NCBI RefSeq assembly: GCF_000412995.1
Contig: NZ_KE332512.1
Span: 999,847 to 1,063,846 of the forward strand
From: Treponema vincentii F0403
Lineage (GTDB): Bacteria; Spirochaetota; Spirochaetia; Treponematales; Treponemataceae
Reading direction: 5' to 3'
DNA length: 64,000 nt
Below, piece after piece: positions 30,054-39,262 of the stretch; the stretch's first letter is position 1; every line of letters starts with the position of its first letter. The position numbers and the translations under genes were made by a program. The notes below the pieces were generated by a model. That model did not search any database and was not told where the DNA came from. It saw only the letters and a list, made by a program, of their open reading frames with translations.

Positions 30054-30707
30054 ATGAAAATTTTAGTTACAGGGTTTGATCCCTTCGGCGGAGAAAAAAT
30101 CAATCCCGCTTTAGAAGCAATTAAACGATTGCCCAATGAAATTTTAGGCGCGCAGATTATCAAGCTTGAAATTCCTACCGTCGTAGGTAAATCTTTGGCA
30201 AAAATAAAAGAAACGGTCGAAATAGAAAATCCCGATGTTGTTCTCAGCATCGGGCAGGCAGGAGGCAGAGCCGATATTACCGTAGAAAGAATCGGTATCA
30301 ATATCGACGACTGCCGCATTCCCGATAATGAAGGGAACCAACCGATCGACGAACCGGTAGTAAACGGCGGCCCCGCCGCATATTTTGTTACCATTCCGAT
30401 AAAGGCCATCGTTGAAAAAATAAAAGCGCATAAAATTCCCGCTTCAATTTCCAACACGGCAGGAACCTTCGTTTGCAATCATGTCTGTTACGGCGTTGCA
30501 CATCTTGCAGCAAGGAGAACAGCGGCGGGAAAACCGATGAAAAGCGGTTTTATCCATATTCCGCTCCTGCCCGAACAGGTAATAGGGAAACCGGTGCTTA
30601 CACCTTCAATGAGCTTGGAAACAATTGTCAGCGGAATTACATACGCGCTTAAAGCCATTGCCGAACATAGTTCCGACATAAAAGTTTCGGGCGGAAAAAT
30701 CTGCTAG
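30054..30707 (+). CDS. pcp: pyroglutamyl-peptidase I
   Basis: Removes N-terminal pyroglutamate from peptides in the cytoplasm. Start [20 protein letters not shown] after AAAGG is the standard N-terminus; the frame opens earlier at 30009 but without a site. The catalytic Cys is in the [14 protein letters not shown] block, His in [13 protein letters not shown] and Glu in the VERIGIN region. 217 residues is the usual length. PrsW follows after 13 bp, so the two are probably cotranscribed. Confidence 0.96.
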   Translation: MKILVTGFDPFGGEKINPALEAIKRLPNEILGAQIIKLEIPTVVGKSLAKIKETVEIENPDVVLSIGQAGGRADITVERIGINIDDCRIPDNEGNQPIDEPVVNGGPAAYFVTIPIKAIVEKIKAHKIPASISNTAGTFVCNHVCYGVAHLAARRTAAGKPMKSGFIHIPLLPEQVIGKPVLTPSMSLETIVSGITYALKAIAEHSSDIKVSGGKIC

Positions 30708-30720
30708 AGGAACGCCTGTT

Positions 30721-31278
30721 ATGAGTATTATCCGGCTGCTGCTTACGGCATTCTTACCGGCGGCGGCGGCGGCTTGTATCGCAGTCAAAAAACACGTTCC
30801 CGTTTATGCACTTGCAACCGTATTCTGTGCGGCGGCGGTTTCGCTGCTCCCGGTTATTGTACTCCAGCATCTTGTGCATTCTTTCTTAGATGCCGGTATT
30901 TCGGGACAACCGGAAGCAGTGCAACTTCTCTTTAACAGCTTTATTACGGCAGGCTTAATAGAGGAAGCCGTTAAAGCAGCATTCTTTTGCTTAACAGCCG
31001 CCGTACTGTTGAAAAAAAAGCTCCCGGCCGGACAGAGTATCATACTTGCAGTGTTCTTCGGCCTTGCCTTTAGCGGTTTTGAAAATATTTCGTATAGTTT
31101 GCGGTATTCCGGCGTACAGTTTCTTCGGCTTTTAACCGCTTCCACATTGCACGGAATACTCGGCTGTTTTTATGTATCGATACTGTCTGCCGAAACAAAG
31201 CGGAAAGCTGCGCTTATCTTTGTGTCCGCTGTTTTCCTCCACGGTCTCTATAATTTTTTTATTTTTCTACTTACATAA
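30721..31278 (+). CDS. PrsW family intramembrane metalloprotease
   Basis: A multi-span protein with the PrsW/CPBP-like signature: Glu81-Glu82 with Lys85 (IEEAVKAAFF), FSGFENISY (120-122 FEN), His144 in STLHGILG and His174 in FLHGLYNF. PrsW cleaves anti-sigma factors within the membrane in Bacillus; here no anti-sigma factor is next to it. About six helices in 185 residues, on the short side. AGGAACG precedes the ATG. A weak TACTAAAA/TTTTTTAGTA hairpin follows near 31285. Confidence 0.82.
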   Translation: MSIIRLLLTAFLPAAAAACIAVKKHVPVYALATVFCAAAVSLLPVIVLQHLVHSFLDAGISGQPEAVQLLFNSFITAGLIEEAVKAAFFCLTAAVLLKKKLPAGQSIILAVFFGLAFSGFENISYSLRYSGVQFLRLLTASTLHGILGCFYVSILSAETKRKAALIFVSAVFLHGLYNFFIFLLT

Positions 31279-31365
31279 CCCTGTACTAAAACAAGTTTTT
31301 TTAGTATGTTAGGACGTCAGCGGTTTTATACTAACCGTATTTTTATCTATAGCAAGGGCGGATAA

Positions 31366-31974
31366 ATGAATACTTTTTATAACGCGGAAGAAACATCAAA
31401 AGAAAAAACAAGCGATAACGCAAATGATCAGCTGATGCAGAAGTTCTTGAATACCCGTCAAATTATCTTGTCGGGTGAAGTGAATAAAGAACTGGCGGAA
31501 AAGGTTATCCGTCAGCTTTTAATTCTCGAAGCGGATTCCGCTTCAAAACCGATTTATGTGTATATCGACTCTCCGGGCGGTGATGTCGACGCCGGCTTTG
31601 CGATTTTTGATATGATCCGGTTTATTAAACCGCCGGTTTATACTGTCGGAATGGGGTTGGTAGCCAGCGCAGGGGCGCTCATCCTTTTAGCGGCGCCGAA
31701 GAACCGCCGGCTTGGACTGCCGAACAGTCATTATCTTATTCACCAACCGTTATCCGGCATCAAAGGTGTAGCAACGGATATAGAAATCCATGCAAAAGAA
31801 ATCGAAAAAATCCGCGCAAAAATTAATGCGCTTATCGCCGAAGAAACCGGTAAGGACGTAGCGGACGTTGCTAAAGATACCGATCGCGACTATTGGCTTT
31901 CGGCAGACGAAGCGGTGAATTACGGGCTTATCTTACAAGTCATTAAAACCCGCAGTGACCTTCCCAAAAAATAA
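31366..31974 (+). CDS. clpP: ClpP family serine protease subunit
   Basis: The catalytic triad positions are present: Ser101 in GLVASAGALILL, His126 in HYLIHQPLSG and Asp in the DTDRDYWLSADEA block. The active-site motif is GLVASAG instead of the usual GQAASMGA, and residues 10-25 form a polar extension, so this is a divergent ClpP, perhaps the second ClpP common in spirochaetes. No clpX or clpA gene is adjacent. A GGGCGG-type site precedes the ATG. Confidence 0.92.
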   Translation: MNTFYNAEETSKEKTSDNANDQLMQKFLNTRQIILSGEVNKELAEKVIRQLLILEADSASKPIYVYIDSPGGDVDAGFAIFDMIRFIKPPVYTVGMGLVASAGALILLAAPKNRRLGLPNSHYLIHQPLSGIKGVATDIEIHAKEIEKIRAKINALIAEETGKDVADVAKDTDRDYWLSADEAVNYGLILQVIKTRSDLPKK

Positions 31975-31986
31975 TATCACTGTAAC

Positions 31987-32026
31987 GAGCAGCTCTAAAA
32001 ATTCAACCGAATTTTAAAAGCTGCTC
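31987..32026. terminator. convergent terminator hairpin (CTCTAAAAACT-related)
   Basis: GAGCAGCTCTAAAAATTC, loop AACC, GAATTTTAAAAGCTGCTC: an 18-position stem with two mismatches. It lies between clpP and the convergent kinase gene. The inner CTCTAAAAA relates it to the window-wide hairpin family. Confidence 0.7.
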
Positions 32027-32044
32027 TAATCAACATACCCCTGT

Positions 32045-33217
32045 TCAGTTCCACAGAAGCGGCCGTTTATTATCGGACAGCCGCTTATCAAGATATTCCT
32101 TATTTAAGTGCAGCTCTTTTACCAATACACGCATTTGGTCGGCAGAAAGCAGATTCTGTTCGGCAAAGAGGAAAATGAGAGCCCGTTCCGCAATACAGGG
32201 AACACGGAGCGCATTCATCCGTTCGGGCGAAGGATTGGCGCAATCGAGATATTCGGTTTTAAACGTATTGAACAATTCGGAGCGCTCCATGTCATTTTGA
32301 ATAGCAGCGAGCTCATCCACGAGCGGCTGCATATTTCCCCTGCTCGCTTCTATTCCCAGCGGCTTGAGCGTAAAGAACGTGTATTGTTTTCCGGGCAAAA
32401 AATGATGCTGGTCGCAGCGGGTACAGTAATTCGGCTCGAAAGGATCGTCTTTTTTACGGTCGCCGCCGATGATAATCAACGGATCAAAATAGAGTGCGGG
32501 GCATTCGACACCGTTCACGCTATAGTAACGATAGGTATTGTAGCCGTTTTGCAAACAGTCGGGGTGTTCGCAATAGGCGGAAAACGGATATATTTCCGTC
32601 GCCGTTTCTACCAGCAGCCGCGCCGTCGCATTGAAAATTTCGCCGCGGAAGTTTAACAGCAAGGTCGGCATTACAAACACAAGCCCGCGCCGGTCGCTTT
32701 CTTTTTTAATTACGTATGCAAGCCGCTCGTCATAAAAGGCGGCCTCGTCGATAATCCATGTACCGATATGCGGGTTTTCCTGCAGCAGCTTTTCGAGCGC
32801 AAAGGAATTCCCGACCGTTGCGATATTTTCTCCGCATCGCTGATAGCCGCCGCGGTAGGCAAGCGCGTCATCGGGATAGTCGGGGAACCGCTCCTTATCA
32901 AGACTATAGCGCGCAAAGAAAGTATACCGTCTATCCGCCGAACCGATTCCGCTTGCAGGATCAAACAAATCTTTTTGTGAATTTGCTCCGCTGGTCAGTT
33001 TTTGCACGGCGCCGCTTTTGGTGCGGGCAACTTGCGCATCCCGCCATACGTGTCCCGCATATTCTGTTTTTCCCGAACCCATCGGCCCTACTACGAGGAT
33101 ACGGCGCGAATCGGCGGTAAAATCAAAATGAGCCTTAGGCTCATGCATTAATAAAGAAGGAAACCCAAGGTTTTTAAACCATGCGTGAATTTGTTCTTGA
33201 ACAGGTTCCGAGTGCAT
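32045..33217 (-). CDS. enlarged TK1-type (thymidine kinase-like) protein
   Basis: Residues 40-270 follow the thymidine kinase 1 plan: P-loop VVGPMGSGKTEYAGHV (Lys50), Walker B TWIIDEAAFYD (Asp157, Glu158), LLLNFRGEIFNATARLL, zinc ligands Cys216/Cys221 and Cys265/Cys268, with the IIIGGDRKKDD lasso between them. At 390 residues it is about twice the usual 190-200, with extra sequence between the P-loop and Walker B (about 60-140) and a 120-residue C-terminal extension without a recognised domain. Thymidine phosphorylation is likely but the additions may change the job. Its ATG begins directly after the lepB stop, so the two are translationally coupled. Confidence 0.72.
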   Translation of the reverse strand: MHSEPVQEQIHAWFKNLGFPSLLMHEPKAHFDFTADSRRILVVGPMGSGKTEYAGHVWRDAQVARTKSGAVQKLTSGANSQKDLFDPASGIGSADRRYTFFARYSLDKERFPDYPDDALAYRGGYQRCGENIATVGNSFALEKLLQENPHIGTWIIDEAAFYDERLAYVIKKESDRRGLVFVMPTLLLNFRGEIFNATARLLVETATEIYPFSAYCEHPDCLQNGYNTYRYYSVNGVECPALYFDPLIIIGGDRKKDDPFEPNYCTRCDQHHFLPGKQYTFFTLKPLGIEASRGNMQPLVDELAAIQNDMERSELFNTFKTEYLDCANPSPERMNALRVPCIAERALIFLFAEQNLLSADQMRVLVKELHLNKEYLDKRLSDNKRPLLWN

Positions 33218-34948
33218 TTATAAAGCTCCAAATCGCGAGAAAGGAAATACCCGTAGTATCGTTGTACCGAGTATTTTTTCCGCAGGGACATATTTAGGTT
33301 CGATATTGCTGAAAAACCGAATGGATTGCGCATCGTTTTTATCCACGGAAGCCAATTTAAAAACAGTGGTATGACGCATATCGGTTGAATTAAATCTGTT
33401 ATCGCCCATCATAAAATAGGCGTTTTCGGGGATGTACTCGTCCGCACCGGCGGGAAAGACATTCATATTACGCTGATTAGTCCATGCAAGGTAAAATGCA
33501 TACGTTTGCGCTTCTTGTAAAAGGCTGCTCCGCACCTCATCGTTGATGAATTGCTCTGCCGTAGCGTTTGCCCGGAACAGTTCGATATTGCGGATAACAA
33601 TTTTGCCGAAGGAGAGTTTAATAAGCGCATTTAATTGCGCAAACCGTTTCTCATATAAAGAAGCATGCTGTGCATCGCTACTTTGCCAATAGGGAATCCA
33701 CCCCGTCATAAAATTACGAAACCATGCGAGTCCGCCGTTGGTTGTCAAAATCTTCCGGCTGATTGCATCGTTGGCGCGGAAGAGTGCGGTCATCTCATAT
33801 TCCGATTCCTGCAAAAAATCCGCAGCTGCAGCCGTATCTTTATGATTCTTTAAAAACGAAAGCCGGTTAACCAACGATTCTGCTTGCCGTACCGCATCAT
33901 TTAATTCGAGTTCTTTCCGTTCCGACTCAACCGCTTCCAGTACCCGCAATTCCTCGGCGCCGATGTATATATCTTTGATTAAACGGCGTTCCGATTCGGG
34001 AAGACTCGCTAAATCCCAATGTGCATAAAGCAGGTCTTCTTCTACCGGTACAAATTCGGTGCTACCACTGCGTTTAACATACAGGACACCATCGACAAGC
34101 ATCAGTTTTTCGCCGGGGAGTCCGGTAACCCGCTTGACCAGCGGATCCGCTTTCGGTTTACCGTTGTCATCGGTGTTAAGGTTCACCCGCGCAAGTGTGA
34201 GCATATAGACCAGCTGCGACATAAAAGTTTTCAGCCGAGCCTTGGGTGTATCGGGATAATTCGGGTTACTAAGGATAACAATGTCGCCCCGTTTATAGGT
34301 TTTCCACTGAGGAAGCCTAAAAGAAGAAAGCGGAAACGCAGGCCCCGAAGGGGTTTTAACACCGATAACCGTATCGCCGATCATAAACTCAGGTACCATC
34401 GATTCCGACGGGATGCGGTATACTTGAAAGACAAAGATATTCACTAATAGAACAAAGAAAATCGCGTAAAAAGCGGCATCAATCCATTCGAGCACTTCGG
34501 TTAAAATTATTTTTATTATTTCTCCGCCTGTTTTTCCCTTGAGCGGAAACATTTTTTTCTTCAATTGAACGGGTTGAATATCCGTGAAATATCTTTGCAA
34601 ATTCTTATTTTTTAAATAATGAACGGTAAAAGGCTTTAAAATGACGATACCGAACCATAACAACGCGAGGAGGGCATCCAATACCTTGGGCGAATGTTCT
34701 AAAAGAGCGCGGGAACACACAAAACAGGCAATCATAACAAATGGCCAATAATCAAAGAGCTTTCTTGTGATAACAAGAGATGTGTAAGTTCTTGTCCGCT
34801 TCAATTTTAACTGCGAATAAACAAGGAAAAAAGAAAAAATAATGCCGACGCTACTGCCCAGAAAGGCTAAGCCATGCATATTATTGACAATTAATAGAAG
34901 AGAAAAAATAAAAGACAGCCCCGAACAAATGCGGAAAAATAGTACCAT
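33218..34948 (-). CDS. lepB: signal peptidase I with a large insertion
   Basis: Cleaves signal peptides at the outer face of the inner membrane. The N-terminal 170 residues hold several hydrophobic spans, then come box B with the catalytic Ser (RIPSESMVPEF, about 183), box D with the Lys (LVKRVTGLPGEK, about 273) and box E GDNRFNSTDMRH near 516. Roughly 200 residues of charged, helical sequence separate boxes D and E, where most family members have far fewer. 576 residues total, compared with 200-350 usually. It is first in a two-gene operon with the TK1-like gene and has its own promoter. An AAGAGG site precedes the ATG. Confidence 0.92.
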   Translation of the reverse strand: MVLFFRICSGLSFIFSLLLIVNNMHGLAFLGSSVGIIFSFFLVYSQLKLKRTRTYTSLVITRKLFDYWPFVMIACFVCSRALLEHSPKVLDALLALLWFGIVILKPFTVHYLKNKNLQRYFTDIQPVQLKKKMFPLKGKTGGEIIKIILTEVLEWIDAAFYAIFFVLLVNIFVFQVYRIPSESMVPEFMIGDTVIGVKTPSGPAFPLSSFRLPQWKTYKRGDIVILSNPNYPDTPKARLKTFMSQLVYMLTLARVNLNTDDNGKPKADPLVKRVTGLPGEKLMLVDGVLYVKRSGSTEFVPVEEDLLYAHWDLASLPESERRLIKDIYIGAEELRVLEAVESERKELELNDAVRQAESLVNRLSFLKNHKDTAAAADFLQESEYEMTALFRANDAISRKILTTNGGLAWFRNFMTGWIPYWQSSDAQHASLYEKRFAQLNALIKLSFGKIVIRNIELFRANATAEQFINDEVRSSLLQEAQTYAFYLAWTNQRNMNVFPAGADEYIPENAYFMMGDNRFNSTDMRHTTVFKLASVDKNDAQSIRFFSNIEPKYVPAEKILGTTILRVFPFSRFGAL

Positions 34949-34972
34949 GGATTACCTCTTAGACAATTTTTT

Positions 34973-35001
34973 ATTGTAGCGGTTATCATTTAGAATGTCA
35001 A
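34973..35001 (-). promoter_or_regulatory. sigma-70 promoter for lepB
   Basis: Minus strand TTGACA (34996-35001), 17 bp, TACAAT (34973-34978); start expected about 18 bases before the lepB ATG. Confidence 0.82.
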
Positions 35002-35280
35002 TTTTTGATATACCTTGTTATACCATACTTGAATAAACCGGTGGCAAAATGATAATATTTAATCCTAATTAGAGAAAGTTGATATATCAGGGGATCCATA
35101 CAAAAAATATCAGGCATTCTCTAATAAGACCGGAATTTGCCGGTTACACATCTTACAAGTGAAGCACTCTCCATATAACAGCGGATTCTTTTATCAACTA
35201 TTCACTGCTACAAGGACAGCCTCCACGGCATTGATTGTAATGCAGAAGTTTGATGTAATCTTATTGTCTAAAGGAGATAC
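35002..35280. other. intergenic stretch between the lepB and chemoreceptor promoters
   Basis: No gene seen. A 9-bp inverted repeat ATTAGAGAA (35068-35076) / TTCTCTAAT (35117-35125) encloses two direct ATATCAGG copies, and a small CCGG-bounded hairpin follows near 35133. This could be a control region for either divergent promoter. Confidence 0.4.
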
Positions 35281-35323
35281 TTGACAAAATGAATGAAAAA
35301 AGTATAATACCCCCCCCCCCCCC
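35281..35323 (+). promoter_or_regulatory. consensus promoter with a 14-C tract at the start site (probable phase-variable switch)
   Basis: TTGACA (35281-35286), 16 bp, TATAAT (35303-35308), one A, then fourteen C (35310-35323). Both hexamers are perfect. The start of transcription should fall inside the C run, about 35315. Length changes by slippage would alter the start region, spacing to any bound regulator and possibly initiation itself. The chemoreceptor ATG is at 35356. Confidence 0.88.
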
Positions 35324-35355
35324 AGCATAGTAAGTTACAAGACAGGCGGTATCTT

Positions 35356-37458
35356 ATGAGTACAAACAAAAGAATTTTCTCGCTTAGGTATAAGCTTGTT
35401 TTGCTTTTCGGTGCATTGATTTTAGTTGCCGGTATTGTGATGGCTGCCTTAGCTGTGAGAACTGCTCGTAAAGCGGTAATAGAAAAAATTACCGTTCACC
35501 TTACCGATAAAGCAACTGATATCGCGGCTATTGCAGACGGGAGGATGTCTGCTGTTATGCAATTTATTGAAGGCCTTGCCCGTATGCCGTTCTTACGTGA
35601 TGAAAGTCTTACGCTGCATCAAAAAGTTCAAATGCTGTCTGTAGAAGCGGAACGTAATGCAAAAATAGATTACTTCGGAATATGCGATCTGCACGGCAAT
35701 CGCTATGATACAGGTGACACTCCTACGATTGTAAATGATCGGGAGTGGTTCCGTGCCGCTGTGCGGGGAAAAACTTATATTACGGAGCCTGCGCTTTCAC
35801 ATATAACAAATAATCTGCAAATACTTCTTGCCGTTCCGATCTATAATAATGCTAATACTGTTATCGGCGTATTAAATGCGGCGGTACCGGCGAAACAGCT
35901 GTCCGATGACATCAAAGATATCGTAGTCGGTCAAAATGGATATTGTTATATTCTAGATTCGTCGGGTACTGTTATCGCGCATAGAGATTTCTCGTTGGTT
36001 CAGAACCATGCTAATTCACAAGAAATGGCGAAAACGAACGCATCGCTTACGTCTCTTGCTGCATTTGAAAAACAGGCTCTGGCATCGCAAGTTTCTTCCG
36101 TAGGATACTATGAGTATAACGGTGTCAATAATATAGCCTCTTATGCGACAATACCGTTAACAGGGTGGACCGTTATTATAAAAGCTCCGGTCAATGAATT
36201 TATGGGTACCGTCAATGCATTGCAAAACGGGATTCGTCTTATCGGAATTATTATTTTCCTGGCAAGTCTTATCATCGTGTACATTATCGCCTATAAAATG
36301 ATACATCCTATTCAGGCGGTTGTCGCTGCATTGCAGGATATCGCTCACGGTGAAGGAGATTTAACCGTTCGTTTGCCTGTTTTCGGGAACGACGAAATAA
36401 CAAACTTATCCGCATACTTCAATGAAACAATAGAAAAGATTGCCGTGTCGGTACGTGCAGTCAGTGCTAACAGCGAATCGATGGAAGAAATCGGAAGTGA
36501 ACTCGCTTCCAATATGACGGAAACGGCAAGCGCTATTCACGAAATTAGCGCTAATATTGAAGGTGTAAAACAGCAGGCTTTAACGCAGGCTGCAAGTGTA
36601 ACAGAAACGGCAGCTACTATCGAAGAAATTGTCAGAACAATTAAACAGCTTAATGGCAGTATCGAAATGCAGGCGGAAAGTGTTGCACAATCATCTTCTT
36701 CTATAGAACAGATGGTTGCAAATATCGCTTCAATTACCAAGACGCTTGAAAGTACCGACGGCGTTATTAAAAAGTTGGCTTCCGCAACCGGTGACGGCAA
36801 AGAAACAGTTGTAACCGCTAATACCGTAACGCAGAAAATTGCAGAGGAATCGGGAGGCTTGTTAGAAGCGTCGAGCGTTATTCAGCATATTGCTTCTCAG
36901 ACAAACCTGCTTGCAATGAACGCTGCAATAGAAGCCGCACACGCAGGGGAAGCCGGTAAGGGGTTTGCGGTTGTTGCCGACGAAATCCGAAAACTGGCGG
37001 AAGATTCCGCAACGCAAGGCAAGGCAATAACTGCAACACTGAAAATATTAAGCGGGGAAATCGAAACTCTTTCGGATTCTTCCAGAACCGCTGAAGAAAA
37101 ATTCAGTACCATATTTAACTTGTCGGAACAGGTAAAATCGATGAGCGACCGTTTAACCGAAGCCATGCATGAACAAGAAAACGGTAGTAAAGAAGTTCTT
37201 ACTGCAATTAAAAATATCAACATGGTAACGGTTGAAGTAAGCGAGGGGTCTACCGAAATGCTCAAAGGTGGTGAAGGCGTTGCTGAAGAAATGCAAAAAC
37301 TGAACGATCTTACCCGTATCATTACCGACAGTATGAATGAAATGGCTGCCGGAGCTGTTCAAATAAATAATGCCGTGCAGGAAGTAAATGAAATTACACA
37401 AAAAAATAAACACAATATTGAAAGCTTAGTAGCCGAAGTTAATAAATTTAAAGTTTGA
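35356..37458 (+). CDS. methyl-accepting chemotaxis protein with Cache sensor
   Basis: A 700-residue chemoreceptor. A first membrane helix at about 13-33, a periplasmic double Cache-type sensor from about 40 to 285 ([20 protein letters not shown] and [18 protein letters not shown] are typical), a second helix near 292-314, a HAMP domain, and a long cytoplasmic coiled coil with the conserved tip around 511-555 ([20 protein letters not shown]). The tip should bind CheA and CheW. Cache sensors commonly bind amino acids or organic acids; the ligand is unknown. Expression is likely phase-variable through the C14 promoter. AGGCGG before the ATG is a modest ribosome site. Confidence 0.96.
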   Translation: MSTNKRIFSLRYKLVLLFGALILVAGIVMAALAVRTARKAVIEKITVHLTDKATDIAAIADGRMSAVMQFIEGLARMPFLRDESLTLHQKVQMLSVEAERNAKIDYFGICDLHGNRYDTGDTPTIVNDREWFRAAVRGKTYITEPALSHITNNLQILLAVPIYNNANTVIGVLNAAVPAKQLSDDIKDIVVGQNGYCYILDSSGTVIAHRDFSLVQNHANSQEMAKTNASLTSLAAFEKQALASQVSSVGYYEYNGVNNIASYATIPLTGWTVIIKAPVNEFMGTVNALQNGIRLIGIIIFLASLIIVYIIAYKMIHPIQAVVAALQDIAHGEGDLTVRLPVFGNDEITNLSAYFNETIEKIAVSVRAVSANSESMEEIGSELASNMTETASAIHEISANIEGVKQQALTQAASVTETAATIEEIVRTIKQLNGSIEMQAESVAQSSSSIEQMVANIASITKTLESTDGVIKKLASATGDGKETVVTANTVTQKIAEESGGLLEASSVIQHIASQTNLLAMNAAIEAAHAGEAGKGFAVVADEIRKLAEDSATQGKAITATLKILSGEIETLSDSSRTAEEKFSTIFNLSEQVKSMSDRLTEAMHEQENGSKEVLTAIKNINMVTVEVSEGSTEMLKGGEGVAEEMQKLNDLTRIITDSMNEMAAGAVQINNAVQEVNEITQKNKHNIESLVAEVNKFKV

Positions 37459-37482
37459 GTGATTTGCACATCTAACAATGGG

Positions 37483-37515
37483 AAGGTGCCTTTAATTTTA
37501 GGCACCTTTCTTTTT
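37483..37515 (+). terminator. intrinsic terminator of the chemoreceptor gene
   Basis: AAGGTGCCT, loop of 8, AGGCACCTT, then TCTTTTT. Confidence 0.93.
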
Positions 37516-37657
37516 ATACTTGTTTGATTCGTGTAAAGATCTTCGTATCCCGATGTTCTCTATCGGAATTGTTAGTTAATGTAATTTTTTTCCTCACGGC
37601 TTTAATAGCTGCACAGCGTATAAAATTGCAAATATATACAGGCATGGATCAGGGTAC

Positions 37658-37686
37658 TTGCAATAAATGCGTCTATCCTATAATAT
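37658..37686 (+). promoter_or_regulatory. promoter for the TPR-rlmN gene group
   Basis: TTGCAA (37658-37663), 17 bp, TAATAT (37681-37686), or TATAAT at 37679-37684 with 15 bp. It lies within a 245-bp gap (37516-37760) that otherwise shows nothing I can name. Confidence 0.55.
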
Positions 37687-37760
37687 GACTATATCGGTAT
37701 TAAAAATAGATCGTTCTGTTTTTCAGAAAAGGTGATTGTATTTATTAAAGATGAAGCAAT

Positions 37761-38093
37761 ATGAAATCGAGCAATGAGCATTTTATTAAAGTAACTGAAA
37801 ACGCACTCACTCCTCTCAGTTCTGAACAAAAGGTAGTATTAAATCGGCGCGGGAACCAGCTCTTTAACGAAGGCTTTATAAGCGAAGCTCAACGTATCTT
37901 TATTACAACCGGTTATTCGGACGGTCTTACAAGAGTCGGCGATTATTATGCCGCACAAAAGAATACGTTGGAAGCGCTTCGTATGTATTGTCTTGCGAAA
38001 AATAAACGCAAATCGGAACCGATTATTGATTCCCTTGTTCAGCTTATTAGAGTATTAATAGATACTGAAATAAAAGGAGTAGAAAATGTTTGA
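37761..38093 (+). CDS. small helical protein preceding the TPR protein (unknown)
   Basis: 110 residues, not recognised. It looks all-helical: NRRGNQLFNEGFISEAQRIF then GDYYAAQKNTLEALRMYCLA, which reads like two degenerate TPR or TPR-like helix pairs. It has no signal peptide. Its stop overlaps the start of the TPR gene by 8 bases, so the two are translationally coupled and probably act together. The ribosome site is weak. Confidence 0.7.
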   Translation: MKSSNEHFIKVTENALTPLSSEQKVVLNRRGNQLFNEGFISEAQRIFITTGYSDGLTRVGDYYAAQKNTLEALRMYCLAKNKRKSEPIIDSLVQLIRVLIDTEIKGVENV

Positions 38094-39252
38094 AAGTATT
38101 GAAAACAGTTATTCTGGGCAGACTGATCCGTTATTCCCCGCATCATTAGATCCTGCACAAGAACTTCCGCATACGGAAGGAACCGATGAGCTTACAAAAC
38201 TTTCACGTGAGGGCTATCTTTTCTTGAAAGCAAATGAAATCGATCGGGCGGAAGCGGAATTTAAAAAAATGCTGGAGCTTGATGAAAATAATAATTATGC
38301 GCTTGTCGGGCTTGGAGATGCTGCACGTAAACGGAATAAATGCAAAGAAGCGGCAGAGTATTACAGCGAATGCTTACGCCACCATCCGGGAAATAATTAT
38401 GCGTTATTCGGTTTAGCTGACTGCTATAAAAATATGAACTTATATGCAAAGGCAATAGAGATTTGGGAGCAGTATCTTGAGCATGATAATGCAAACATTA
38501 CCGTATTTACCCGCGTTGCCGACGCATATCGAAAGATACACGATTTTCAAAACTCAAAGAAACTCTATTTAAAAGTACTCGAAATTGAAGAGAATAACCC
38601 CTACGCGCTTATCGGACTGGGACATCTGCATTACGATTTTAAAAAATACCGTGAGGCGCTCGTTTATTGGCAAAAGATTTTTGACCAAAATCCTGAAAAT
38701 GTCGATATCCGCATTTTAACGTCAATCGGTAACTGTTACCGAAAGATGAAGCAATTTGATCGTGGCGTATACTATTTTGAAAAGGCGCTCGAAAAAGATC
38801 CGGACAATTTCTACGGTCTATTCGGCCTTGCGGACTGCTATCGCGGTATGAAGCAACAGCAGCATTCAATAAAATATTGGGAAGCTATTCTGAGCAAAGA
38901 TCCGAATAATAAAGTTATTCTTACCCGTATGGGAGATGCATACCGTCATATCGGCGATTATGAAAAGGCCGAACAAATTTATCAGCGGGCACTCGACATC
39001 GACTATGACTCTTATGCCATACTCGGACTTGCTATCCTTTGTAAGATACAGGGAAAATACGACGAAGCCATCACCAGCTTAACGCATCTATTACAGGCAG
39101 ATCGAAAAAACTACCGTATTTATCTTGAACTTGCCGACTGCTACATCCATACAAACGAAAAAGCGAAGGCTATTGAAGTGTTGCAGGCATTTCAACAGTA
39201 CGGCATTAAGAACCAAGCGGTTAGCGATACCCTGTTCTCATTACAAAATTAA
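38086..39252 (+). CDS. tetratricopeptide-repeat protein
   Basis: 388 residues with about nine consecutive TPR units from residue 40 onward, each with the A/L...G...Y...A spacing (for example NNYALVGLGDAARKRNKCKE, NNPYALIGLGHLHYDFKKY, NFYGLFGLADCYRGMKQQ). A charged N-terminus of about 40 residues precedes them. It has no signal peptide and is presumably a cytoplasmic scaffold. AAAAGGAG lies ahead of the ATG. It is coupled with the small protein before it and followed by rlmN after 10 bp. Confidence 0.9.
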   Translation: MFESIENSYSGQTDPLFPASLDPAQELPHTEGTDELTKLSREGYLFLKANEIDRAEAEFKKMLELDENNNYALVGLGDAARKRNKCKEAAEYYSECLRHHPGNNYALFGLADCYKNMNLYAKAIEIWEQYLEHDNANITVFTRVADAYRKIHDFQNSKKLYLKVLEIEENNPYALIGLGHLHYDFKKYREALVYWQKIFDQNPENVDIRILTSIGNCYRKMKQFDRGVYYFEKALEKDPDNFYGLFGLADCYRGMKQQQHSIKYWEAILSKDPNNKVILTRMGDAYRHIGDYEKAEQIYQRALDIDYDSYAILGLAILCKIQGKYDEAITSLTHLLQADRKNYRIYLELADCYIHTNEKAKAIEVLQAFQQYGIKNQAVSDTLFSLQN

Positions 39253-39262
39253 GGTATAGTGA

